Source: Bacteroidales bacterium (GTDB lineage Bacteria; Bacteroidota; Bacteroidia; Bacteroidales; P3). From it: a DNA stretch of 64,000 nucleotides. Position 1 is the first letter of the stretch. Each line of letters opens with the position of its first letter. The DNA lies in contig JAISGN010000012.1 in NCBI GenBank assembly GCA_031263015.1, positions 1 through 64,000 of the forward strand, in the 5' to 3' direction. This document shows positions 26,147-35,882 of the stretch, in pieces. The position numbers were made by a program, and so were the translations under genes. The notes beneath the pieces were generated by a model, which was not told where the DNA came from, made no database searches, and saw nothing but the letters and a program-made list of their open reading frames with translations.

Positions 26147-26737
26147 ATGAATAAGTTGAAAATAGCACTTAACGGAATTATAAGGGAAAATCCGATATTT
26201 GTTCTCTTGCTTGGAATGTGTCCAACGCTCGGAACAACAACCTCAGCCATCAATGGAATGGGAATGGGGCTTGCAACGACATTTGTACTCATTTGTTCCA
26301 ATATGGCGATATCAGCAATCAAGAATGTAGTTCCCGATAATGTCAGAATCCCTGCTTTCATTGTCGTCATTGCTTCTTTCGTTACGTTGCTTGAAATGGT
26401 GATGAAGGCTTATGTTCCTTCCCTTTACGAATCTCTTGGCTTATTTATACCGCTCATAGTAGTCAATTGCCTTATTCTTGCAAGAGCAGAAGCCTATGCA
26501 AGCAAGAATACCATCATCAATTCTATGTTTGACGGCGTTGGAATGGGATTGGGATTCACGATAGCCTTGACTTTGCTGGGTGCGATTAGGGAAATACTCG
26601 GTTCAGGCTCTATTTTCAACTTCAAATTCATTGGTAATAATGACGGCATACTTGTTTTTGTACTTGCGCCGGGAGCATTCATAGTGCTGGGATATCTTAT
26701 TGCTTTGGTTAATGCAATAAAAAACAGAAAGAATTAA
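26147..26737 (+). CDS. rnfE: Rnf electron transport complex subunit E
   Basis: A 196-residue protein with about six membrane segments. ENPIFVLLLGMCPTLGTTTSA and NCLILARAEAYASKN with GVGMGLGFTIAL identify RnfE rather than RnfA. Together with RnfA it forms the membrane core through which electrons cross the bilayer. In most Bacteroidota rnfA follows immediately; here gcvP follows instead, 29 bp later. It is spaced 38 bp from rnfG. Confidence 0.92.
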   Translation: MNKLKIALNGIIRENPIFVLLLGMCPTLGTTTSAINGMGMGLATTFVLICSNMAISAIKNVVPDNVRIPAFIVVIASFVTLLEMVMKAYVPSLYESLGLFIPLIVVNCLILARAEAYASKNTIINSMFDGVGMGLGFTIALTLLGAIREILGSGSIFNFKFIGNNDGILVFVLAPGAFIVLGYLIALVNAIKNRKN

Positions 26738-26766
26738 GACAACAATTTAATAAAAGATAAAGACAG

Positions 26767-29598
26767 ATGATAACAAACAATTTTGCACAACGTCATAATG
26801 GGGTACAAAATGACATTGAGATGAAAAAAATGCTTGATGTTATAGGAGTAGAGACATTAGACGAACTAATAGAGAAGACCGTTCCGCAGAAGATTCGTTT
26901 TAAAGCTAATCTTAATCTGCCGAAAGGAATGAACGAATACGAATATCTTAATCATATAAAAGCCATAGCATCTAAGAATAAGATATATAAAAGTTATATA
27001 GGACAGGGTTATTATAATACAATCTTGCCTGCTGTTTTGCAAAGAAACATTCTTGAAAATCCGGGTTGGTATACTTCTTATACTCCTTACCAAGCAGAGA
27101 TTTCTCAAGGGCGTTTAGAGGCTCTTTTCACTTTTCAGACGATGATTTCTTCAATGACTGCTTTGCCTATTGCGAATAGTTCTTTGCTTGACGAGGCTAC
27201 TTCGGCTGCGGAATGCATGCTGATGTTTTATGCTTCACGTTCGCGTCAAATGCAAAAGGATGGCATTAATAAATTCTTTGTTGATGAAAATTGTTTTGCA
27301 CAAACTATAGCGGTGTTGAATACACGTGCTTTACCAAGAGGCATTGAGATTGTTGTTGGCGATGTTAATACTACTGATTTAACGGGCTGTTTTGGTATTT
27401 TGTTGCAATATCCAAACAAAAACGGAGAGGTAATAGATTATTCAACATTTGTATCCGATGCAAAAAGCAAAGGTTTGTTCGTTGCAGTGGCAGCGGATTT
27501 ACTTTCTTTGGCTCTTTTAACTCCTCCCGGCGAATGGGGCGCTGATGCAGTATGCGGTTCTGCTCAAAGATTCGGTACTCCTATGGGATTCGGAGGTCCT
27601 TCTGCCGGATTTATGTCTTGTAAAGAGGAATTCAAACGCAATATTCCGGGAAGAATAATAGGTTTGACGATAGATGCACAAGGTAATCAGGCTTACAGAC
27701 TTGCTCTTCAAACTCGTGAGCAACATATCAAGAGAGAAAAGGCTACCTCTAACATTTGTACGGCTCAGGCTCTGGTTGCAATAATTTCTGGTCAGTATGC
27801 CGCATGGCACGGTCAGGAAGGCATAAAGGCTATTGCGGAAGACGTGCGTTGTCTTGCCGGTCTTTTGGAGAAGGAGGCTTCCGCTTATGGTTATACACAG
27901 CTAAATAAATTATTTTTTGATACGGTAAGATTTACAACTCCTGTTGCAGCAAGTAAGGTTTGTGAGTTGGCTGTTAAGAATGAGATAAATTTTAATCAGA
28001 TTGATGAGAACACTATTTCATTGAGTATAGATGAAACGACATCGTTAGAAGATATAAATAAGGTGCTGGCAGTATTTGCTGAAGCTAATGGAAAGAAAGC
28101 TACATCTGCAAAATGTAATAGATGTTGTGCCGATGCTTTGCCTTCAAATATTGCACGTAAGACCCAATTCTTACAACATGATGTTTTCAAACCTAAGTCA
28201 GAAACTCAGATGATGAGATATTTGAAGAAGTTGGAGGTAAAAGACCTTTCGTTAAACAGAGCAATGATTCCGCTTGGTTCATGTACTATGAAACTGAATG
28301 CAGCCGCAGAGATGATTCCATTTACTTGGGCAGAATTAGCCAATATTCATCCTTTTGTTCCGAAAGACCAAGCAGCAGGATATTTGGAAATTATTGAAAG
28401 AATGGAAAAGATGTTATGCGAAATAACGGGTTTTGCTCGCATATCATTACAGCCTAATTCTGGAGCGGCAGGAGAGTATGCAGGCTTGACAACAATAAGA
28501 AACTACCAAAAATCCATAGGAGAAGGACATAGAAATGTTTGTATGATACCCGCATCCGCACACGGGACAAATCCTGCTTCTGCTGCAATGGCAGGAATGA
28601 ATATTATAGTAATAAAATCCACAGAATTCGGCGAAGTAGATATTGATGACCTTAGGCAGAAAGCAGAAGATAACAAAGCCAATCTATCCTGTCTTATGAT
28701 AACATACCCTTCTACTCATGGTGTATTTGAGGAAGGAATAATAGATATAATAAAAATAATACACAAATGCGGTGGTTTAGTGTATATGGACGGTGCCAAT
28801 ATGAACGCACAAATAGGTATTACATCGCCTGGCTTTATGGGTGCGGACGTATGCCATCTGAATTTGCACAAATCTTTTGCTATGCCTCATGGAGGAGGAG
28901 GTCCGGGCGTAGGACCTATTGGCGTTAGTGCGAAACTAAAAGACTTTGTGCCTTCGCATCTTGTTGTTAATTTGTCATCAAAGGGCAGTGCAGTTGCGGC
29001 ATCGCCTTATGGCTCGGCACAATTACTCGTTATAACTTATGGATATTTGATGTTGATGGGAGAGGAGGGCTTACGCAAGGCTACCGAGTATGCCATATTG
29101 AATGCCAACTATATGAAAGCAAGATTGGAAAAGCATTACAATATATTATATACCGGTAAGCATGGAATGTGTGCCCATGAATTTATATTGGATTGCAATC
29201 AATTCTCATTGACTTCGGGTATTCAGTGTATAGATGTAGCCAAACGTCTTATGGATTATGGATTCCATGCACCTACTGTCGCTTTTCCTGTACATGGTAC
29301 GCTTATGGTTGAACCTACTGAGAGCGAACCGTTGTCGGAAATGGATAGATTGTGTGATGCATTAATACAAATAAGGGAAGACATCAGAGATATAGAGCAG
29401 GGCAAATCAGATAAGGAAAATAATGTTATCAAAAACGCTCCTCATACACAGCAAGTCGTATGCAGTGATACTTGGGACAAACCTTATTCTCGCCAGAAAG
29501 CTGCTTTTCCATTGCCGTATGATGATAAATATTGGCCTGCTTGCGGAAGAGTAGATGATGCTTATGGCGACAGAAACCTTGTTTGCACATGTCAATAG
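26767..29598 (+). CDS. gcvP: Glycine dehydrogenase (decarboxylating), P protein
   Basis: A full-length, single-chain 943-residue GcvP, the PLP-dependent decarboxylase of the glycine cleavage system. The N-terminal half has YTPYQAEISQGRLEAL. The C-terminal half carries the PLP-lysine region DVCHLNLHKSFAMPHGGGGPG and the PLP site MDGANMNAQ, preceded by SAHGTNPASAAMAG. It follows rnfE by 29 bp without an obvious promoter, so it is probably co-transcribed with the rnf genes, which is unusual. No other gcv genes are in the window. A strong terminator follows. Confidence 0.96.
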   Translation: MITNNFAQRHNGVQNDIEMKKMLDVIGVETLDELIEKTVPQKIRFKANLNLPKGMNEYEYLNHIKAIASKNKIYKSYIGQGYYNTILPAVLQRNILENPGWYTSYTPYQAEISQGRLEALFTFQTMISSMTALPIANSSLLDEATSAAECMLMFYASRSRQMQKDGINKFFVDENCFAQTIAVLNTRALPRGIEIVVGDVNTTDLTGCFGILLQYPNKNGEVIDYSTFVSDAKSKGLFVAVAADLLSLALLTPPGEWGADAVCGSAQRFGTPMGFGGPSAGFMSCKEEFKRNIPGRIIGLTIDAQGNQAYRLALQTREQHIKREKATSNICTAQALVAIISGQYAAWHGQEGIKAIAEDVRCLAGLLEKEASAYGYTQLNKLFFDTVRFTTPVAASKVCELAVKNEINFNQIDENTISLSIDETTSLEDINKVLAVFAEANGKKATSAKCNRCCADALPSNIARKTQFLQHDVFKPKSETQMMRYLKKLEVKDLSLNRAMIPLGSCTMKLNAAAEMIPFTWAELANIHPFVPKDQAAGYLEIIERMEKMLCEITGFARISLQPNSGAAGEYAGLTTIRNYQKSIGEGHRNVCMIPASAHGTNPASAAMAGMNIIVIKSTEFGEVDIDDLRQKAEDNKANLSCLMITYPSTHGVFEEGIIDIIKIIHKCGGLVYMDGANMNAQIGITSPGFMGADVCHLNLHKSFAMPHGGGGPGVGPIGVSAKLKDFVPSHLVVNLSSKGSAVAASPYGSAQLLVITYGYLMLMGEEGLRKATEYAILNANYMKARLEKHYNILYTGKHGMCAHEFILDCNQFSLTSGIQCIDVAKRLMDYGFHAPTVAFPVHGTLMVEPTESEPLSEMDRLCDALIQIREDIRDIEQGKSDKENNVIKNAPHTQQVVCSDTWDKPYSRQKAAFPLPYDDKYWPACGRVDDAYGDRNLVCTCQ

Positions 29599-29631
29599 GC
29601 TGAAAATTATTTACATAAGCAGTATTGCATT

Positions 29632-29677
29632 AAGAATTGGCTGATTTGATGATATAAAATCAGTCAATTCTTTTTTT
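29632..29677 (+). terminator. Strong intrinsic terminator after gcvP
   Basis: AAGAATTGGCTGATTT pairs with AAATCAGTCAATTCTT (16 bp, one G-T pair) around a 9-nt loop and is followed by a run of T. It lies between the convergent gcvP and mfd genes and is oriented for gcvP. Confidence 0.88.
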
Positions 29678-29687
29678 GTATGCCTCG

Positions 29688-32600
29688 TTAGAAGTTTATA
29701 AGGCTTATGGCATCGGATATTTGTTTGACATTGGAGAATGTAGCAATGAGTCTGTTACCCTCTTCTTTAAGTTTGCAGGTCGTAGGGCGTCCTTGTGCAA
29801 GTTGAAGAAAGCGACTGAAAGCATCAGTGTTGTAAAAATTACTCTTATCACTTCCTATAAAATAGATGGAAAGACGTTCGTTTTTTAAGATTAGTTTCTC
29901 CACCGATTTACTCTTAGCCATCCATCTTAAACGGACAATGTCAAACAATAATAATGTCTCTTTTGGTATCGTTCCAAAGCGGTCTTTGAGTTCCAAAGCC
30001 AAACGTTGCAAATGTTTTTCTGTCGTTATAGAATCCAATTCTTTGTAAATCTTTAGGCGTTCGGTCGTATTGGAAATATAATTGTCGGGAATTAATGCTT
30101 CCAAGTCCGTTTCTATTGTGCAATCCGTTTCAATAGTCGGATACTCTGCCTCATTTGTTACTCCTGTTTCAAGCCTTAATTCTTCTATTGCCTCATTCAA
30201 TATTTTATTATATGTTTCAAATCCCACCTCATTAATGAAGCCCGATTGCTCAGAGCCAAGCAAATTTCCGGCTCCTCGTATATCCAAATCACGCATTGCT
30301 ATGGAAAAACCGCTACCAAGAGATGTAAATTCCTCTATTGCTTTTAGGCGTTTTGATGCCTGTTCGGTTAAAATCTCCTTCTCATTGCATAGAAGGTAAC
30401 AAAAGGCTCGTCTGTTTGTACGCCCGACTCTGCCCCTTAATTGGTGCAAATCACTCAATCCATAGTTCTGTGCGTGATTTATTATAATGGTATTTGCGTT
30501 GGAAACGTCTAATCCGTTCTCAACAATGGTGGTTGATACAAGCACATCAAACTCTCCTTCAATGAAAGACAACATTATTTCTTCCAACTCTTCATTCGGC
30601 AGTTGTGAATGGGCTATTCGTACCTTTGCTTGCGGAACATTCTTCTCTACAACCTGCTTTAATTGCTCCAATCCCATAATCTTGTCATTTACAAAGAAGA
30701 CTTGTCCATTGCGATTCAACTCATATTCAATTGATTGCTTGATTAGCATCTCATCAAATGTCGCAATTTGAGTTTGAATTGGGATTCTGTTTGGCGGAGG
30801 TGTGTTTATGATTGACAAATCTCTTGCACCCATCAGCGAGAATTGCAGTGTGCGGGGAATAGGTGTAGCGGTTAATGTAAGGGTATCAACATTTACTTTT
30901 ATCTTCTTTAACTTTTCTTTGACGCTGACGCCGAATTTGTGTTCCTCATCAATGATTAGTAATCCCAAATCCTTAAACATCTCCTTTCCGTTAGCCTTTG
31001 AACCTACCAAAGCGTGAGTTCCTATTATTATATCAATCTTCCCATCCCGTAAATCGGCTAAAATCTGCTTCTTTTCCTTTGCAGAGCGAAAACGATTTAA
31101 GAAATCAATTCTCACAGGCATATCTTTGAGGCGTTCGGAGAAGGTTTTGAAATGCTGTAAAGCCAGAATGGTCGTCGGCACAAGAACTGCCGTCTGTTTG
31201 GAATCACATGCCGCTTTGAAGGCTGCCCGTATCGCTATTTCCGTCTTTCCAAATCCCACATCCCCACAAACTAATCTGTCCATAGGATAAGAACTCTCCA
31301 TATCTTTCTTTACTGCCACCGATGCCTTACGCTGGTCGGGCGTATCCTCATAAATGAATGATGCCTCCAAAGAGTTTTGCAAATAATTGTCTGCTGAGAA
31401 TGCGAAACCGGAAGAACGTTTGCGATCGGCATAAAGCAGAATTAAATCCCTTGCAATGTCTTTTACCTTGCTTTTTGTCTTCTCTTTCAGATTTTCCCAC
31501 GCCTTTGAGCCGAGCCGATGCACCTTCGGCACACTGCCTTCATTGCCTACATAGCGTGAAATCTTATGTAAGGCGTGTATGGAGACATAAAGCACATCGC
31601 CATCCTTATATATTAACCTTATACTCTCCTGTTGTCTGCCGCTTATGCCGCTTATTTTCTCCAAACCCGCAAAACGACCGACTCCATAGTCTATATGAGT
31701 AACATAATCGCCCACTTTCAAAGTGGTTAAATCCTCTATCATCAAACTCTCACGCTGTCTCGCCGCATTCTCATTAACGTTGAAATTCTTAACACGCGAG
31801 AATATCTGATGGTCGGTATATAATAAAATTTTCCTGTCGTAATCTATGAAGCCGAAAGCAAAAGAGAAGTCAATGTAATCAACAGGCAATTCATTTATTT
31901 CTTCATTCTTCTCAATGTATTGCTCAAATACCGCCTTCAAACGCTCTTCCTGCTTTTTGTCGGTAACGGAAACGAAGAGCGAAAAGCCTTTCTCGTAAAA
32001 CGAAACAAGGTTTGCAAACAGCAATTCAAGGCTTTGATTGAAATGAGGCTGCAAATCGGTGTGATAATCAAAAGAAAGAGTAGGGGAAGAGCCCGTTTGG
32101 TCGGCATTATTGTTTGCTTCTATCCGTATGAGATTGCTGTTTAATATATTATTAACAACTTTCTCGCCGACAATATCAAATTCCGCCGCTTTCTTTTGAA
32201 GTTCTGCAAATTTATCTACCCAGATTAACGCATTTATACCTTCAAAATAATCTATCAAAGTGGCGTTCGGCTCAAACAAATCTTCGTCTTTCACATTGGG
32301 AACGATTAAAAAAGACGGCTTTTCCTCAATTGATAACTGCGAAACGACATCAAATGAGCGTATGCTTTCCAAATTTTCGCCGAAGAGTTCAAGTCGGCAA
32401 GGTGAAGGCTCACTATATGAAAATATATCTATGATTCCGCCTCGCAAAGCATACTGTCCTGGTTCAAAAACAAAGTCCTGTCGTTCAAAATGCAGGTTTT
32501 CCAGTTCGTCAATCAGGAAATTAAAATCCAAAACCTGATTTTTAACCAACCTTAACGAGTTTTGCTTAACGGAAGTCTTGGCAGCAATTTTTTCAAACAA

Positions 32601-32945
32601 ACAATCATAATACGTAACCACTACATTGCAATTGCTTTCCTCTAATTCGGTCAGAGTTTGTGCCTCCATAGGATTTCCAAAGAACATCGCACCGCCCGCA
32701 TAACTCAAATCATTGTAACAGGACGCCGCTTGCTGATAATCTTTCAGGCATACGATGTGCTTAAACTCGGCAACATTACGGGCAACCGCAGATACAAAAA
32801 ACGCCAACGCACTTCCGCGCAAACCGCTTATGGCAATATTAGCGTGAGGCTTTGTTGCATCGGTTATAAAAGACTTTATATCGGGGTAATTGAGCAGAAT
32901 ATCGGTTTGATTCTTCCTTATAGTGTTGATATTGCCTTGTTCCAT
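29688..32945 (-). CDS. mfd: Transcription-repair coupling factor Mfd
   Basis: A 1085-residue SF2 ATPase that removes stalled RNA polymerase and recruits UvrA. It has UvrB-homology N-terminal modules, then the RNA-polymerase-interacting CarD-like domain (LKVGDYVTHIDYGVGRFAGLEK), then RecG-like helicase motifs. Those include RLVCGDVGFGKTEIAIRAA (Walker A), IIDEEHKFGV (DEEH box), TLTATPIPRTLQFS and QLRGRVGRT. A C-terminal TRCF domain ends the protein. The start at 32945 is directly below a promoter box. It converges with gcvP. Confidence 0.96.
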   Translation of the reverse strand: MEQGNINTIRKNQTDILLNYPDIKSFITDATKPHANIAISGLRGSALAFFVSAVARNVAEFKHIVCLKDYQQAASCYNDLSYAGGAMFFGNPMEAQTLTELEESNCNVVVTYYDCLFEKIAAKTSVKQNSLRLVKNQVLDFNFLIDELENLHFERQDFVFEPGQYALRGGIIDIFSYSEPSPCRLELFGENLESIRSFDVVSQLSIEEKPSFLIVPNVKDEDLFEPNATLIDYFEGINALIWVDKFAELQKKAAEFDIVGEKVVNNILNSNLIRIEANNNADQTGSSPTLSFDYHTDLQPHFNQSLELLFANLVSFYEKGFSLFVSVTDKKQEERLKAVFEQYIEKNEEINELPVDYIDFSFAFGFIDYDRKILLYTDHQIFSRVKNFNVNENAARQRESLMIEDLTTLKVGDYVTHIDYGVGRFAGLEKISGISGRQQESIRLIYKDGDVLYVSIHALHKISRYVGNEGSVPKVHRLGSKAWENLKEKTKSKVKDIARDLILLYADRKRSSGFAFSADNYLQNSLEASFIYEDTPDQRKASVAVKKDMESSYPMDRLVCGDVGFGKTEIAIRAAFKAACDSKQTAVLVPTTILALQHFKTFSERLKDMPVRIDFLNRFRSAKEKKQILADLRDGKIDIIIGTHALVGSKANGKEMFKDLGLLIIDEEHKFGVSVKEKLKKIKVNVDTLTLTATPIPRTLQFSLMGARDLSIINTPPPNRIPIQTQIATFDEMLIKQSIEYELNRNGQVFFVNDKIMGLEQLKQVVEKNVPQAKVRIAHSQLPNEELEEIMLSFIEGEFDVLVSTTIVENGLDVSNANTIIINHAQNYGLSDLHQLRGRVGRTNRRAFCYLLCNEKEILTEQASKRLKAIEEFTSLGSGFSIAMRDLDIRGAGNLLGSEQSGFINEVGFETYNKILNEAIEELRLETGVTNEAEYPTIETDCTIETDLEALIPDNYISNTTERLKIYKELDSITTEKHLQRLALELKDRFGTIPKETLLLFDIVRLRWMAKSKSVEKLILKNERLSIYFIGSDKSNFYNTDAFSRFLQLAQGRPTTCKLKEEGNRLIATFSNVKQISDAISLINF

Positions 32946-32950
32946 AGTTG

Positions 32951-32958
32951 CAAAATTA
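32951..32958 (-). promoter_or_regulatory. Putative -7 element directly before mfd (leaderless?)
   Basis: TAATTTTG on the minus strand (CAAAATTA on plus) ends 5 nt before the mfd start codon, so the predicted transcript begins at or next to the ATG. Confidence 0.6.
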
Positions 32959-32984
32959 TGAAAAATCTCCCAAAATCCCCCTTT

Positions 32985-33099
32985 GTGCGTGTCGCACCGA
33001 CATTATATTTTCACCAAACGCTGTTTCATTTTAACGAAAGGCTGTTTTAGAAAAATGAAACAGCGTTTTATTTTCACCAAAGGCTGTTTCATTTCGGGC
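32985..33099. repeat. 21-bp modular array between the divergent mfd and parE promoters
   Basis: Core-phase modules start at 32995 (CACCGACATTA, the reverse complement of the TAATGTCGGTG word, preceded by GTGCGTGTCG), 33016 (AAACGCTGTTT), 33037 (AAAGGCTGTTT), 33058 (AAACAGCGTTT) and 33079 (AAAGGCTGTTT). Each module is 21 bp. Cores at 33016 and 33058 are exact reverse complements. It lies between two divergent promoters where no transcript ends. Confidence 0.95.
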
Positions 33100-33200
33100 A
33101 AACAATATGTTGTCGGAATAATACGCATAATTTATGATTTTTTATGGCGTTTTGAACCCGTATTGCTTGAATGGGCGGGTATGAGATGCTGATTTTTTTA

Positions 33201-33208
33201 TACTTTTG
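33201..33208 (+). promoter_or_regulatory. Putative -7 element directly before parE (leaderless?)
   Basis: TACTTTTG ends 4 nt before the ATG at 33213. It lies within a longer in-frame open stretch from 33171, which supports the 33213 start and suggests an mRNA with essentially no leader. Confidence 0.6.
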
Positions 33209-33212
33209 CAGG

Positions 33213-35075
33213 ATGGAAAACCAGATTGCTTACACAGAAGAAAATATAAAGAGCCTTAAATGGAATGAACACATAAGACTGCGTCCCGGAATGTACATCG
33301 GGAAACTTGGAGAGGGCTCTTCTGCCGATGATGGCATATATGTTTTGCTGAAGGAGATAATTGATAATAGTATTGACGAGTTTGCTATGGGTGCGGGCAA
33401 GCAAATAGATATCACAATCAACTTTGAAACCAATATGGTGAAGGTTCGTGATTACGGACGCGGCATTCCGTTGGAGAAAGTCGTGGATTGTGTGTCTAAG
33501 ATGAACACCGGCGGCAAGTATGACAGCATTGCATTTCAGAAATCAGTGGGTATGAACGGCGTTGGCACGAAAGCGGTGAATGCTTTGAGCGAATATTTTT
33601 GTGTTCAGTCAATAAGAGACGGCAAAACCAAGATTGCAAAATTTCATGCCGGGGATTTGGTTGAGGATAACGCAATATGTATTTGCGATGAGCCGAATGG
33701 CACGATTATAGAGTTCAAACCCGACAGCGATGTGAGGCTTTTCGGCAACTTCTCTTACCTTAATGAATATGTAGAGAAGATGATTTGGAATTATGCTTAT
33801 CTTAATCGCAACCTTGCTTTGTATTATAACGGCGTAAAGTTTCAATCTCGCAACGGATTGCTGGATTTGCTCAATAATAATATGGAAGGTGAAGGTCTTT
33901 ACACGATTATTCATTTGCAGGAGAACGGTTTTGAGTTTGCTATCACGCATTCGGATAAGGTTGTCAGTGAAGAAAATTATTCTTTCGTCAATGGTCAGCA
34001 TACAACGCAGGGTGGTACTCATTTATCGGCTTTTCGTGAGGCTGTTGTAAAGGTTGCAAAAGATTTTTACCACAAAGATTTTGAGGCTTCCGACGTTCGT
34101 TCCGGTATGATTTCAGCTATTAGTTTGCGAATAGAGGAACCGGTGTTTGAAAGCCAGACTAAAACCAAGCTTGGCTCAACTAATATGAAGCCGGACGGCA
34201 GTGGTCAGGCTGTAAAGACGTTTATTATTGAGAATGTGAAGAAGGCTCTTGACGATTACTTGCATATTCATTCCGATGTGGCGGATGCTATTCTCCAAAA
34301 GATATTGCTCAACGAAAAGGAGAGAAAAGGTATGCAGAATGTGAAGAAGTTGGCAAGGGAAAGTGCAAAAAAGGTTAGCCTTACGAATAAAAAACTTCGC
34401 GATTGCAAGATTCATTATAATTCAAAGGACGAACGCCGATTGGAAACGACACTTTTCATCACGGAAGGCGACAGTGCGAGCGGTTCTATCACAAAAAGCC
34501 GTGATGTTAGCACACAAGCCGTATTTTCTTTGAGAGGTAAGCCTTATAATTGCTTCAATAAAAGCAAGGAAATAGTCTATACAAATGAGGAATTCAATCT
34601 TCTGCATAATGCACTCAATATTGATGAGGATATGGACAACCTTCGCTATAATAATATAGTGATTGCGACCGATGCTGACGTGGATGGTATGCATATTCGT
34701 ATGCTTATGATGACTTTTTTCCTGTCTTTCTTTCCCGAATTGGTGAAAACGGGGCACGTTTATATACTTCAAACTCCTTTATTCAGGGTTAGAAACAAGA
34801 AAAAGACGCTTTATTGCTATTCGGAGCAAGAAAGGCTGAACGCAATTAAAGAATTGGGGGCTTCTTCCGAGATAACGCGCTTCAAAGGTTTGGGAGAAAT
34901 TTCTCCTGATGAGTTTTCAAATTTCATAGGTAAGGATATAAGATTGGAACCTGTGCTTTTGAACAAAGAAAGCGGCATAAAAGAAGTGTTAAGGTTTTAT
35001 ATGGGGGACAACACTCCCGAAAGGCAGGAATTTATCATTGAGAATCTGCGTTACGAAGAAGCAATTAATGAATAG
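33213..35075 (+). CDS. parE: DNA topoisomerase IV subunit B
   Basis: A 620-residue type IIA topoisomerase ATPase subunit. Starting at 33213 gives [34 protein letters not shown] motifs are [19 protein letters not shown] and [14 protein letters not shown]; the TOPRIM region shows [12 protein letters not shown] and [17 protein letters not shown]. The length and the [10 protein letters not shown] wording match ParE of Bacteroidota better than GyrB. The usual partner parC is not adjacent; lipB starts 1 bp after the stop. Confidence 0.9.
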   Translation: MENQIAYTEENIKSLKWNEHIRLRPGMYIGKLGEGSSADDGIYVLLKEIIDNSIDEFAMGAGKQIDITINFETNMVKVRDYGRGIPLEKVVDCVSKMNTGGKYDSIAFQKSVGMNGVGTKAVNALSEYFCVQSIRDGKTKIAKFHAGDLVEDNAICICDEPNGTIIEFKPDSDVRLFGNFSYLNEYVEKMIWNYAYLNRNLALYYNGVKFQSRNGLLDLLNNNMEGEGLYTIIHLQENGFEFAITHSDKVVSEENYSFVNGQHTTQGGTHLSAFREAVVKVAKDFYHKDFEASDVRSGMISAISLRIEEPVFESQTKTKLGSTNMKPDGSGQAVKTFIIENVKKALDDYLHIHSDVADAILQKILLNEKERKGMQNVKKLARESAKKVSLTNKKLRDCKIHYNSKDERRLETTLFITEGDSASGSITKSRDVSTQAVFSLRGKPYNCFNKSKEIVYTNEEFNLLHNALNIDEDMDNLRYNNIVIATDADVDGMHIRMLMMTFFLSFFPELVKTGHVYILQTPLFRVRNKKKTLYCYSEQERLNAIKELGASSEITRFKGLGEISPDEFSNFIGKDIRLEPVLLNKESGIKEVLRFYMGDNTPERQEFIIENLRYEEAINE

Positions 35076-35076
35076 T

Positions 35077-35763
35077 ATGGCTGAAATAATTTATGAGAAC
35101 TGGGGAACGATAGATTATGCCGCTGCTTTTGACAGGCAAACCGACATTTTTAATCGTAAATTGCAACAAAAATTAGACGGAAACCATCAAACCGAAAATT
35201 ATTTGGTCTTTTGCCAGCATCCGCACGTCTATACGCTGGGCAAAAACGGCAAGGCAAATAATTTACTCGTTGATACGGGGTTTCTGAATAAGATTTCCGC
35301 TACGTATTATAAGACAAACAGGGGAGGAGACATTACCTACCACGGCTATGGTCAGATTGTGGGCTATCCGATTTTGGATTTGGAGCAGTTTCATCTTGGT
35401 TTAAAGGATTATATCTTCCTTATGGAGCAGTGCATTATTGATTTGATGGCGGAATACGGCATTTTGTGCGGACGATTGCAAGGAGCAACGGGAGTGTGGC
35501 TTGATTCCGACACGACCAAAGCCCGCAAAATATGTGCCATTGGCGTAAAAGCGTCCCGCAATATCACAATGCACGGCTTTGCTCTTAACGTTAATACCGA
35601 CCTTTCTTACTTTCATTATATTAATCCTTGCGGCTTTGCCGACAAAACGGCGACTTCTATGCACAAAGAGTTGAATGCCGAGATTGATATCAAAGAAGTT
35701 GAGGACAGATTGCAGCAAAAATTTATTGCAATGCTGCAAGAGCAAAATAATCCTTCGTTTTAA
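35077..35763 (+). CDS. lipB: Octanoyl-[acyl-carrier-protein]-protein N-octanoyltransferase
   Basis: A 228-residue LipB that moves octanoyl groups from ACP to lipoyl domains, the first step of endogenous lipoate synthesis. Motifs are NRGGDITYHGYGQIVGYPI, the catalytic Lys in RKICAIGVKASR and the Cys in INPCGF. The start at 35077 (MAEIIYENW) lies one base after the parE stop; other in-frame starts at 35038 and 35068 overlap parE. GcvH, a lipoylated protein of the glycine cleavage system, is a plausible target but is not encoded here. Confidence 0.94.
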   Translation: MAEIIYENWGTIDYAAAFDRQTDIFNRKLQQKLDGNHQTENYLVFCQHPHVYTLGKNGKANNLLVDTGFLNKISATYYKTNRGGDITYHGYGQIVGYPILDLEQFHLGLKDYIFLMEQCIIDLMAEYGILCGRLQGATGVWLDSDTTKARKICAIGVKASRNITMHGFALNVNTDLSYFHYINPCGFADKTATSMHKELNAEIDIKEVEDRLQQKFIAMLQEQNNPSF

Positions 35764-35791
35764 TAAATTTATATCTGATATCAATAAAATA

Positions 35792-35833
35792 AAAGGCTGT
35801 TTGATTTTTACCAAATAGCCTTTCGTTAATATA
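35792..35833. repeat. 21-bp modular array, 2 units; hairpin between convergent genes
   Basis: Cores AAAGGCTGTTT (35792) and AAATAGCCTTT (35813) are 21 bp apart and pair through an 11-bp stem with one G-T pair and a 10-nt loop. The hairpin lies 29 bp after lipB and downstream of the convergent araC-type gene, where it may act as a bidirectional terminator. Confidence 0.85.
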
Positions 35834-35882
35834 TTATAATGTATTGTTGTAGTGATGCTTCCTTTTGTGTCGGCAAGACGAC

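Noticed and set aside
33171-33212. Upstream extension of parE (start at 33171)
   Set aside because: The extension encodes a hydrophobic stretch not found in ParE proteins and contains the promoter box; the family N terminus begins at 33213.
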